Part shown: piece by piece, positions 35,200 through 45,833 of the stretch
Layout: every line of letters begins with the position of its first letter
How positions within the stretch are numbered: position 1 is the stretch's first letter
DNA from: Dipteris shenzhenensis
Lineage: Eukaryota > Polypodiophyta > Polypodiopsida > Gleicheniales
Assembly: GCA_047967505.1 (NCBI GenBank)
Contig: CM106540.1
Reading direction: 5' to 3' (one strand)
Length of the DNA: 64,000 nt
The notes under the pieces: generated by a model
The model's input: only the letters and a program-made list of their open reading frames with translations
What the model was told of the DNA's origin: nothing
Databases searched by the model: none
Translations under genes and position numbers: made by a program

Positions 35200-35910
35200 G
35201 ATGATCAAGTCAGGGAGACGGACCATATCTGTTGTCATGGGCACCATAACATTTGGTGGACTCTAATGGAGGCGCGATCGACCAAGTGATAATCGCAGAT
35301 GGTCCATCCAAGGCTTTGGTCAAGCATTTGTTTAAAATATGTAGTGGCTTCCATCCAAAACATATGAGGTAACTTTCTACCCTTGATCACACACCTGGCC
35401 ATCTCCAGCAAAGATCTATTCTTCCTCTAAACAACACCATTCTATTGAGGGGGTGTGTGGCACTACACACTAGTGCGATGCTTTTTCCAAAAAACATGCA
35501 AATGTAGACGGATTGTCAATCGGACGTACCAGGTGAAAGTTATGCATGAATTAGTGTGAAAAGAAGCCCACACAGGGGCACAAATTCATGAACAATTCGA
35601 CATGTACTCCACCCCTCTATCTACTTTCAATATTTACACCTTGCACCCTATGTAGTTTTCAACCATGGCAACAAACGAGTGGATACATAAATATGTTAAA
35701 TTTCTCTACCAAAGGATAGACCCATGTAAATTTGCGAAAGTCGTAACATCACAACATTTAGATACTTTACCATAAATGGTGTCCTCATGAGACCATATAC
35801 ATCATTGTGTATGAGCTAAAATTTTCTAATAGCCTGAACTGATCCATCCCTTGGAAAGGCATTCCTATGCATCTTTCCTAGAATGCATCCTTCAAAACCA
35901 TGTTTTGGAG
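35200..35910 (-). pseudogene. Copia integrase fragment, heavily decayed
   Basis: On the minus strand a segment near 35440-35330 reads RKNRSLLEMARCVIKGRKLP followed by HMFWMEATTYF, the conserved block after the catalytic Glu of Copia integrases. Upstream (about 35690-35590) pieces such as LKVDRGVEYMSN match the DRGGEY block with the second catalytic Asp. Many stops and frame changes interrupt it. Confidence 0.55.
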
Positions 35911-36661
35911 GGAAATTTACCCTCTTGAAGTGATGGAGAAATAGACTCGGATGGTGCTCGGCCTATGACTACTCCAACTTAGATGATCCTAAGATTGGAG
36001 ATGGAACTTGCATTGATGTATTGCTGGGGACTAGATTCTCTGACATCACTAGAAGTCTCATAAGTCCTCTCCCCTACATTGTGCATGGTGACAAGGGAGT
36101 GGGAAAGCTCCACATCCCGAGCATTGATTGGACCAAGGATATTCTTTCTTGTGCTAACTTTCCTGCTCTGCCAACTCAGAACCTCAATGGGGGCCATGAA
36201 GAAAGCGATGGAAGATATAGCGAATGTGACGGAAGTAGATTTCCTTGAATTGGAGTGATTGGAAAGAAACCTCCCTCAGGAAATGAGGGAAAAGATTACT
36301 AGTCCACTTACAAGAGCATATTACAGGAGTTTAAAGGAGGAGGATTCTCCCCATGGATTTTGAAACCACGTGGCATTTTGGCTATCGACATGCCATGTGG
36401 CTTTTTGTTTTTTTGAGGAGGTGTCCCTTTCACACATACATAGACAAAACTTCAAAGGGTCATAACTTTTGATGCATAACTCAGATTGAGGTGGTTCAAA
36501 AGAAAACATTACTCAAAATTTTAAGCTCTTTTTGTTCATGTGCTCAGATTTTGAATTTGGGAAAATATTAACGATTGATTTGAAGCTGTGAAGTTGTAAG
36601 CACATGCAAGAGCATTTAAAAGGGGGGGTTTGTATGTGTGTATGCACATGTGCATTCACAT
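35911..36661. other. No supported gene
   Basis: Overlapping open frames of about 70 codons on each strand (36021-36248 plus, 36197-35979 minus) have no recognisable domain. Confidence 0.3.

Positions 36662-36706
<45 letters not shown>
36662..36706. repeat. (CT)n microsatellite
   Basis: About 22 CT units followed by C-rich sequence and a run of C at about 36773-36788. Confidence 0.95.
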
Positions 36707-36709
<3 letters not shown>

Positions 36710-37179
36710 CCCTTCACCCCCACTCTCTTTTTCTCCCCATATCCTCCTTCCTTCATGCTTTCTCTCTATGACTCCCCCCCCCCCCCCCAATCTCTCTTTC
36801 ATGGCATTTCGACGGGAGAAAAAAACTTGCCTTAATGACCAAAATTTCACATGGTAGTCTTTTTATATAATACAAATTAGCTTTTTTTGGGTGGGTGTGT
36901 TTTTGGGTTGTGTATATGTCCGTGATGAAAATGTTTGACAAGGTAAACTTACTTAGATGGCTTTCAACTAGTAGGCTCAAAACATATAGTCATACCTCCT
37001 TGCATAATTGATCATAATCATACTTATAAACCTTAGCAATCCACTTTATTCTCTTAAGCAAATGGTTCTGCTTTGGCATATGCTTGGTTTATCTTTCATA
37101 GATATTCTTAGTTAGAACTTGATCTACTTCTCACAAGACAAATATTCAAGTGATTTCTTGCACTTTTCTCTGACAATGT

Positions 37180-37232
<53 letters not shown>
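37180..37232. repeat. (GT)n(GA)n microsatellite
   Basis: gtgtgtgtgtgtg passes directly into about 20 GA units. Confidence 0.95.
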
Positions 37233-37249
37233 CCATCAAGATATCATGG

Positions 37250-37745
37250 TATACCCTTCCCTCTTTTCTCTGCTCTTTTTCATCATCTCCATTTCTTTTC
37301 CATTGCCCCCTTCTCTTTTTTGTCCCTCTCTCATTCTGTCATCCCCTGCTCACCTTTTGCCCATTTTCTAACTCTCTCTCTTCCCCCAGTTCATTTCATC
37401 CCTACCATTTCCATTCCACCCCCATTCTCACTTGCTCTCATTCCCACCCCCTTTCCCTCCATATGACCTACCCCCTCCCATCCTTTCTCACTCCTTTTTT
37501 CTCCCCTTCTCTCATCTCTTACAACCGCCCTCCACCCGCTCTTTCATGTCTCTCCCACCTTCCATTCTCTTCCCCCCTACCCCTCTCACTACCCCCTAAC
37601 ACTCTCCCTCTCAACCTACCCTCACCACTCTCTAATGCACTCTCTCTCACAACCCCCCTGACCACTCTCGAACACTCTCTCTCTTTATACCCCCACCCCC
37701 CACTCGCGCTTGCCCTTCCATTGGACTGCTCTCTCGCGCTTGCCT
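37250..37745. repeat. Pyrimidine-rich tract
   Basis: About 500 bp of C/T-biased plus-strand sequence (ccctctcactaccccctaac and similar). The Ser/Pro/Leu open frames over it (37181-38056 plus) are composition artefacts. The remainder up to 38629 has no supported gene. Confidence 0.6.
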
Positions 37746-38629
37746 CAGAACTCCCCTGTGCCATGTCGATTGAGCGTCTGAGGCCCCTCAATGCTCCCAC
37801 CACCCTCGCCCCACTATATTGGATGTCATGCCAACAGTGCGAATGCACGCCACACGAGAATTCTGTAGCACCATTGATTGCATTGTATCGCGTGCATCGA
37901 TGTCTGAGGGGAGGGGCTCCTATCCTTCCGGAGGTGTTACCGAAGGCCAAAGGCCATTGGCATGAGAAGCATGAGTGTTGCAATGCTCTAATGCAATGGA
38001 TCGTGCAGAGTGCACCGTGCAGTGGTGTGCGAGTGCCGTATGCTATACTGCAGTGAACGACAACATACGAGTGCATTATGCTAAATGACAATCACCTGAG
38101 AACTCCATAACATAAGTAGAATAAGAAAATCTTGTCATACACTAGTGAACAATCCCCATATCGGGAAGAGACAAGAAAAATGAGAAAGTGACCAAGATGG
38201 CCAAAGTACATATCACTGGACCAGTGTCTCCAAGTCACAAGTCGCAAGTCACAAGAACACACAGGTCTATCCCTATAGTAGATAGAGGGTACACACAAGT
38301 CTCTCCACACTCTCTCCTTGGCGAGCTCGTAGCTCTAGCGTCTATCTCTCCTCACACTCTCCTTTCTCTCGCTCCAGTGCCGAACGTTGAATGCCCAATG
38401 CTCTCTCTCCCCTCCCCTTTCCACCTTAGCCTTCATCCTATCCCTGCCTTGGAGGGCCTCTCTTCGCTGAGAATCCCCCCCTTTCTTCCCATTGGTCATC
38501 CTCTTATCTCCTTAGCTGTTGAGGATAGCTGTTGTGCTGCTGGCTCTCTTGATGGCTACTCTTCCTGACTCGCCAGCCACTTCTAGTCAGGATGGTGTAA
38601 ATTCTCCATGTGCAGGTGAGCTGGATCAC

Positions 38630-38676
38630 CGCACCATTGAACCACTGAACCACTGAACCACTGAACCACTAAACCA
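38630..38676. repeat. 9-bp tandem repeat
   Basis: About five copies of gaaccactg with small variants. Confidence 0.85.
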
Positions 38677-38816
38677 GTGTGTACCTGTAAATACTCCTGA
38701 CTGCTCCATGTGCTAAGCTCACTCTCCATGTGCGCAGCTTTCGATGAGATCACCTTGGGCATGATACTCCTAGTTGACATGTGGCACATGGTCAACAACT
38801 GTCATCATGTGGTCAA

Positions 38817-39127
38817 CACCTATCGACATGTGGTCAACGCCTGTCATCATGTGGTCAGGGTTGTTTCTATTGTAACAGTTTCCCCTGCCACTATCATTCA
38901 CCATCTCGGTGAATAGAAATGGAGGGAACCTGTCAAAAGAAAAAAGAAAAAAGAACTTACAAACCATTGATATGGTGATTGCACCTATCGACATGTGGTC
39001 AACGCCTGTTTTCATGTGGTTAGGGTTGTTTCTATTGTACTATCATTCGCCGTCGCGGTGAATAGAAATGGAGGAGGGAACCTGTCAAAAGAAAAAAGAA
39101 CTTACAAACCATTGATATGGTGATTGA
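38817..39127. repeat. Tandem duplication of about 165/146 bp
   Basis: The block starting cacctatcgacatgtggtca and ending ttgatatggtgattg occurs at 38817-38981 and 38982-39127. The second copy lacks about 16 bp (aacagtttcccctgcc) and one aaaaaag unit. It abuts the 555-bp array. Confidence 0.85.
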
Positions 39128-41363
39128 GTAGGGAAAGAAAATGGTACAGACCATGTGGCTAGCCGTGCAAGTAATTCCAAAATTTGTATTAAATTGAAAC
39201 AGGGAAAATAAACTGCTGTTGGATAAGGGACAGCATGGAAAATTGCAAAAAAATTGAGTACATCCTGAGATAAAATACCCTGATATTTACACGGAGAGCC
39301 AATCAGCTTGGCAAAAAATCTAACAATGCAAAAAAAAAACAAAAACCCACGTATCAAATTACTGAGGGAGGTCATCAGTAGCCTTCTTCTCTTCCACCTT
39401 CGTATAAAGCTCTGTGGCCTTTTGCCCACCCATCTGCTCTGCCCTAGTCATATGTGGCTCTAGCTCTGGATGGTGTGTTTCCTCCTCAGCCTCAATCGTG
39501 TCCATCATGTTTCTCAGATTTTCATATTTGGTTTTATACCGATGGTATCGCTGGTAATAATGATCCTTTTGCCCTTCCAAGGTGGACTGGAAAGTCTAGA
39601 GGGTGGTCTGTGAATTCTTCCTCCATGGATGAACACTTCTTTTCCAATTCAGCCACTCTAGATTTTGATTTTTCTGATTGAGTAGAAAAAGTAAATGGCA
39701 CATACCATGTGGCTGGCCGTACGAGCAATTTCAAAATTTGTATTAAATTGAAATTGGGAAAATAAATTGCTGCTTGATAAGGGACATCATGGAAAATTGC
39801 AAAAAAACTGAGTACATCCTGAGATAAAACACCCTGATATTTACATGGAGAGCCAATCAGCTTGGCAGAATATCTAACAATGCAAAAAAAACCAAAAACC
39901 CATGTATCAAATTACTGAGGGAGGTTACTAGCAGCCTTCTCCTCTTTCGCCTTCGTATGTAGCTTTGTGACCTTTTGCTCACCCATCTGCTCTACCCCAG
40001 TCATATGTAGCTCTAGCTCTGGATGTTATGTTTCCTCCTCAGAAATCATGTCCATCATGTTTCTCAGATTTTCATATTTGGTTTTACACCAGTGGTATCG
40101 CTGGTATTAATGATCCTTTTACCATTGCAAGGTGGACTGGGAAGTCTGGAGGGTGGCCAACTGTCTCCGAAGGTCTGTGAATTCATCCTCCATGGATGAA
40201 CGCTTCTTTTCGAATTCAACCACTCTAGATTTTGATTTTTGTGATTGAGTAGAAAAAGAAAATGGTACATACCATGTGGCTCGCCGTGCGAGTAATTCTA
40301 AAATTTGTATTAAATTGAAACTGGGAAAATAAACTGTTGCTTGGTAAGGGACAGCATGGAAAATTGCAAAAAAACTAAGTACATCCTGAGATAAAACACC
40401 TTGATATTTACGCTTGACAAAAAATCTAACAGTGCAAAAAAAAACCAAAAACCCATGTATCAAATTATTGAGGGAGGTCATTAGTAGCCTTCTCCTCTTT
40501 CGCCTTCGTATGTAGCTCTATGGCCTTTTGCTCACTCATCTGCTCTGCCCTAGTCATATGTAGCTCTAGCTCTGGATGGTGTGTTTCCTCCTTAGCTTCA
40601 ATCGTGTCCATCATGTTTCTCAGATTTTCATATTTGATTTTATACCGGTGGTATCGTTAGTAGTAATGATCCTTTTGCCCTTGCAAGGTGGACTAGGAAG
40701 TCTGGAGGGTGGCCAACTGTGTCCGAAGGTCTGTGAATTCTTCCTCCATGGATGAACGCTTCTTTTCCAATTCAGCCACTCTAGATTTTGATTTTTGTGA
40801 TTGAGTAGAAAAAGAAAATGGTACATACCATGTGGCTGGCCATGCGAGTAATTCCAAAATTTGTATTAAATTGAACCTCGAAAAATAAACTGCTACTTGA
40901 TAAGGGACAGAATGGGAAATTGCAAAAAAAGTGAGTACATCCTGAGATAAAACACCCTGATATTTACATGGAGAGCCAATCAGCTTGACAAAAAATCTAA
41001 CAGTGCAAAAACCCATGTTTCAAATTACTGAGGGAGGTCATCAATAGCCTTCTCCTCTTCTACCTTTGTATGTAGCTCTATGGCCTTTTGCTCACCCATC
41101 TGCTCTACCCCAGTCATATGTAGCTCTAGCTCTGGATGGTGTGTTTCCTCCTCAGCCTCAATCATGTCCATCATGTTTCTCAGATTTTCATATTTGGTTT
41201 TATACCGATGGTATCGCTGGTAGTAATGATCCTTTTGCCCTTGCAAGGTGGACTGGGAAGTTTGGAGGGTGGCCAACTATGTCCGAAGGTCTGTGAATTC
41301 TTCCTCCATGGATGAACGCTTCTTTTTCAATTCAGCCACTCTAGATTTTGATTTTTGTGATTG
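39128..41363 (-). repeat. Four tandem ~555-bp units encoding a coiled-coil segment
   Basis: Four copies are anchored by ccatgtggct at about 39151, 39705, 40272 and 40828 (spacings about 554, 567 and 556). Each minus-strand unit encodes a heptad-like stretch: QKSKSRVAELEKKRSSMEEE, FTDLRTQLATLQTSQSTLQG, DHYYQRYHRYKTKYENLRNM, then EAEEETHHPELE. An AT-rich part follows that may have been intronic. Copies carry private damage. Codons that are CAG in one copy are TAG in a sister (39596-39598, 40693-40695 and 41277-41279, plus-strand coordinates). The array looks like repeated duplication of one exon-sized piece of the gene that continues at 41364-42285. Family unknown. Confidence 0.85.
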
Positions 41364-42285
41364 ACAATCTCTGAGAAAGACAACGACGACTTCATCTATG
41401 CGATCTTCTGTTGAAATTTGGTCACCTTTATGACATGCTGGCTTTGCAAAGTTGCCAAAGTTGTTGCATGCTGGCTACGTATTGTTGTCATTTTTGCTTC
41501 CCATTCCTGCTTGTGACTGTGGAGGTGAGCCTCAAGGGCAGCCCACTGAATGTTCCAAGCGATGTCACGCTCATGAATAACTGAGTCGTTCTCTTTCTGC
41601 CACCTTTCCTCCGGTTGCCAAAGTGTCACCTTTGTGGCGCGCTACTGGGCTGCCTGAGCTCTCTTGAATTCTAACTTCAAATGTTGCTGTTGAGAGAGGA
41701 GCTTATGAACATAACCTGTGGAATTGAAGACCGCTGTCCCTAGCTACGTGAAAGTGTCATCCATGATACGTTGAGCAAGATGCAAGGACCTATTCATCCA
41801 AGCGTACCTATCGCTGTAATTCATCCTGTCAGCCAAATTAATCACATCCCCCAATTCCTCGAACATGTCAGGGAGAGCTCCCTCTTCCTACGTAGATAGG
41901 TTGCATGTAGGTGCCTATTTACCTAAGTGCACAAAACATGTCAGGGCCCTCGAGGTCTTTCTGTTCTGTGCGAGGCATTCCTGCAAAGGAATGGTGAAGA
42001 TTTGATTTAGATCCTTCTTTTCCTCACATACTGGTGAGCGTTTCCTATGAAGAATAGATAGTATTTGGTTGTAATCTTCATTCTATTTTTCCACAAGAGA
42101 AACATTTGAAAGCGGTGGGCCTGATGAAGTAGCTATGTAAGCTGTGAACATATCATTTTGATGAAGGGGTGGGCAATCCACCGACTTGGACAAACTCCCT
42201 CCCTCAAATACCTCCTCGAATGCCTCCATGATTTGAATAAGAGGAACTCGAAAAAGGGGATAGCTCCTCATCTGATATGATAGTG
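41364..42285 (-). pseudogene. Upstream part of the unknown coiled-coil gene
   Basis: Minus-strand reading begins near 42271 (MRSYPLFRVPLIQIMEAFEE) and continues with DMFEELGDVINLADRMNYSD. It then gives VHKLLSQQQHLKLEFKRAQA and WAALEAHLHSHKQEWEAKMT, which have the charged/hydrophobic pattern of a coiled coil, and runs into the first array unit. Several TAG stops interrupt it (for example after DDTFT and RAQAAQ). I do not recognise the family. A gag-like structural protein or a decayed host coiled-coil protein are both possible. It abuts a LINE fragment in the other orientation. Confidence 0.5.
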
Positions 42286-42299
42286 ATCCTATTGGAGGG

Positions 42300-43320
42300 A
42301 GGTGAACCTGGCACCCTGGCCATCTGGGGTGCGTTTGCTAGGGGACGCCATGGAGGGTGCTCCTAATCCTGTTCTGCGGGCTGCTCGAGCCCTATTCATA
42401 AAAATTTGCAGATCTTTTCTGTGGGGAGGTAAGATACCCAAGGTCAGATGGGACTTTTGTATCAAACCCAAGCAGGAGGGGGGATTAGGGGTTATTGATA
42501 TAGAACAGGTTGCTCTAAAACTCTCCTCAACCTGGATATTAAAGGCAATCCCACACCCTCTTGAAGATTGGGCTCAACTTCTCCTCAAGAATGTCAGCTC
42601 CCTAAGACCCCTTAGAGCCCTCAAGTGGAAAAATTACCCCATGGTGTAGCTATTTGTAATCCAGAGCCTTGCAAAGCTAAAGGCAGCCAGCTTTGGGTCT
42701 CTCTTTGGACAACTTTTGAAGGGATCAAAAGCCAAATTGCCTTTTCAGGTAAAGGAGCTTTTATGACCTTGGACTCAATTTGGATTTCTGTTATTTTCAA
42801 AGAAGGTGTGCTTTCTAATGAAGAAATAGCTAAGGTAGCTCTTCTCTTTAAAAAGGGCCTGCAAAGATGGGGCAGTTGTGGAACAGTGCTGAACTAAGGT
42901 GGAAAACGTGGGTAGAGATTAGTAGAGAGTTCAGCCTAAATAATCAAAGCCAGTCACTTGTTTTGGATAGACTATAGCTTTGGAATGGCAACCAACAGTG
43001 GAAGGGTGGATCTTTCCTAGTTTATAGCAAAAGAGTTTAGTTGGGTGGAGAGTACCTCTTTCTTCCCTATACCCACACCAAGCAGGGACATGGGAGATCT
43101 TCGCAGGGTTCTTAATGACAAGTGGAAACTTCATGACTCCAAAGAGAAATGGAAATTCAGGTTTTGTGCCATTTGGTCTCCTTCAATTCCAGACAAAATG
43201 TCTGCCCTGATGTGGCTCATACTGCATAAAGCTGTGTGGACCAATGTTAGAGGACTCAGGATTGGGAAGGGTAATGGCAAATGTATGAATTGCCAAATCC
43301 TCTATAAACTCTAGGTTGTT
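42300..43320 (+). pseudogene. LINE (non-LTR) RT C-terminus and zf-RVT fragment
   Basis: The stretch 42302-42649 contains ICRSFLWGGKIPKVRWDFCI followed by KPKQEGGLGVIDIEQVALKL, the pattern found after the palm domain of plant L1-type reverse transcriptases. Downstream, 43045-43314 has MSALMWLILHKAVWTNVRGL and a CxxC (GKCMNCQ), matching the zinc-binding zf-RVT domain near the LINE C-terminus. Frames differ between the two parts and the catalytic FADD-type box is absent, so this is a 5'-truncated, dead copy. No poly(A) tail is obvious at the end. Confidence 0.75.
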
Positions 43321-43939
43321 GAAGTCATGTCCAACAATCCAAGAGTCGACCTCTAGGACACACTCTGTAAGATGCCACCAAAAAGTAGGACAATGCTACC
43401 TGCAAGCGAGTGCATACTACTATAGCGTCTAATAATGCAACTGAGTGAGTACAATCTCAAGTGGCAAATGGATCACTCTTGGTGCTACGCTTAATCATGG
43501 CTTCACTAGATAAGCCAAGCTGAAAATGCATTAAAGAACCATGGGAGAGCCACCATAAGTCCATCCCCAATGGTCTCATCCACTCATCCATCATCTGATG
43601 CTCCATCATCACGTTGAATAGTTTCATAGTCCACTCCTCCACACCTATGGAGGTGAACCAAAGACTTGATTTGGATCGATGTGGGATCCTACCATATTAA
43701 TACCCCCTTTTTGGGGCTACAAGTTCAACACCAAGGGCATGGGATATGTGTTTGGAATTTCAAATAGTTCCACGGTCCCAACCTCTAAAAATTCCTTAGT
43801 AAAGGTAGCCCAGCTCACAAGCGGTGACCTAAGGATTGGGCAACTGCTCCGTCTTCCCTAGAGGCTTGTGAGGAAGTAGCGTCCAACGTGCCAGCGGGGC
43901 TACCCTGCTATTTTGGAGAGGTTGGTGAGGTGGCCTTAG
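43321..43939. other. Spacer ending in a copy of the 122-bp tandem unit
   Basis: No gene is supported. The last part (about 43895-43944) matches the end of the tandem units at 50114-50325 (gagaggttggtgaggtggcc) and is the left flank of the Copia insertion. Confidence 0.6.
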
Positions 43940-43944
43940 CCTTT
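43940..43944. other. Target-site duplication, left (CCTTT)
   Basis: CCTTT precedes the TGTTGGGATATG start of the Copia element and matches 50114-50118. Confidence 0.85.
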
Positions 43945-44297
43945 TGTTGGGATATGTGTGATCAAGGGATTGCTAGGTGCATGTGTGCATCCACTAGAAG
44001 TCATATGGTTGTGTGTGTGTGTGTATGTAGAAGAGGCACCCTTAGTGCCATAGGCCATGACACAAGTGGAGATGCAATGCAAGGCCCCCCCCATGGGGTG
44101 GTACCTATGATTGTGGAGTTCCTACGATTTAGGAGTTACCTCCATTGATGTAGGAGAGGTACCATGATTTAGGACACCCTCTCTCCATTTCTATAAACAA
44201 GGGACTTCCTCTCAAATCAATAGGACGACCATTTCAATATCTTATATTTTCTCACTGCTCTTGCTACAATGCATCTATTATTCCCCACGTTCCAACA
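43945..44297 (+). repeat. Left LTR of the Copia element
   Basis: Begins TGTTGGGATATG and ends CCACGTTCCAACA. It has a TATA-like ctataaac at about 44201. Only the last ~32 bp (acaatgcatctattattccc and onward) resemble the right LTR. Confidence 0.75.
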
Positions 44298-44299
44298 TG

Positions 44300-44311
44300 T
44301 GGTATCAGAGC
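44300..44311 (+). other. Primer binding site, initiator tRNA-Met
   Basis: TGGTATCAGAGC, exact match to the usual plant Copia/gypsy priming site, two bases after the LTR end. Confidence 0.9.
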
Positions 44312-45833
44312 ATTGATCCTCCTTAAGCTTTTAGATTCCTAGGCTACCACTTCATCACCTTCTTCAACCTTCTTCCATTTTTTCCAATTCTGCCCGAATC
44401 TTGTAGCATCAAATTCTCCAGATCTAACCATTAACTTTTAAATGCTTCCGGCTCCAGCTTTGCCACACTAGGGTGCACCTCTTCACCGTTGGGATTGACA
44501 TAAATTTACTCTAAGCTACCATGCCGCTTCGTTCTTTGCTCGCCAATCTTGCTCAAAATTTTGCCCATTGGGAGACAATTTTATAAAATCCTCTTAGTCA
44601 TAGTTGGGCAACCTTAGTCATCTGAGTTTTAATTGAAAAGTTACAGCTCCTACAAAAAGTGATGAAATTCATTTCCTGCAAGGATTTTGTGTGTTGGATC
44701 TCCATATCCAGGCCACCATTTGCAATTCTGACACTTCTAGTGGATCTAGAGTGGTGGTCCAAAACTTCTACTTGAGAAGCTGTTTCTGGTTTTGTGAACT
44801 TTTAAAGATGTGGTGAATCTCTGTCTACTCCGACGTCTTCATTTTGCCATTTCCTCTATGAGTGGGATCTCAACATCCTGGCCTCCATTTGTAGAGCTGT
44901 CTGTCCCGTTGGATTTGGGACTGCGTGAAACATATGTCTACAAAGTTGCTTGCTATTCCGTGAAGAATCGAGGGAGTTGTGATTCTTTGTGTTTTTTCGT
45001 CGTCTCTTTGAAGAAAATTTCTCAAAGTTTCCCAAGACCTTCTCATTGATTACCATGTGGCATTTTGGCTAAGGTTAAGTTTCCTAAGGTTCATTTTTGC
45101 AAGTAAATGCAAGGGTTGACTGGCTCTTACTCCATCCCTGGGTGAGATTTTGGAGTCGTGGTAGAAGAGAGATATTTGTAGATTGTCTTGCTGAGTTCAA
45201 TTATGCCATGATGCCCATGTTTTGAGACATCCTAGGTTCTGCTTTCATTAGCAGCGGTCATTGCCGTAAGGCCATGACTTCTTGGATATACCTTATGCAG
45301 ATCACTCTAGTTGCAATCTGAACCATGTGCGCTCATTTGTGGTTTGCATTGGGCTGTAGTGGATGCTTTATAGGTCATTTGGATGCATTGCGATCCTTGT
45401 TGGATGCGCTGATAGGCGTAGATTGCCTTGTGGGATGCTTTATTGATGAATGCTTAGCACACAGATGTTATTTTATGCTGAGGGACAGCTTTGACATATT
45501 GCAGTGGATGCACAGGTTGTGCTATGATCTTTTGGATGAGACATTATTGATGCTTATAACCATGGACGGTGTTTATGCTTGAGGCATTTGGCTCTTGTTG
45601 GCATTATATTTGCCATTGTTTTGTCATTGTGGGTTCACATTTTCTTTTGGGCCAGATTTGCTCATATGGATGCATAGTATATGCACATGAGCCAGATGCA
45701 TTTTAATGCTTTGAGCCTTGAGTTTTGGTGACACTATCCTTCATTAAAGCAGACATGTTGGGGGTGCACCTGGTATTTGGTGTGATTTCTCTTTTGCAGG
45801 TACTAGCATTTGGGATTTTGTTTCATTTGCATC
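44312..45833 (+). other. Untranslated leader of the Copia element
   Basis: About 1.5 kb between primer binding site and gag start. No long open frame or recognisable domain, and unusually long for a Copia leader. From about 45340 tgcattt and ggatgc motifs recur. Confidence 0.6.

Noticed and set aside
36638-36857. Open frames over the CT repeat
   Set aside because: Ser-Leu repeats are produced by the microsatellite in every frame.
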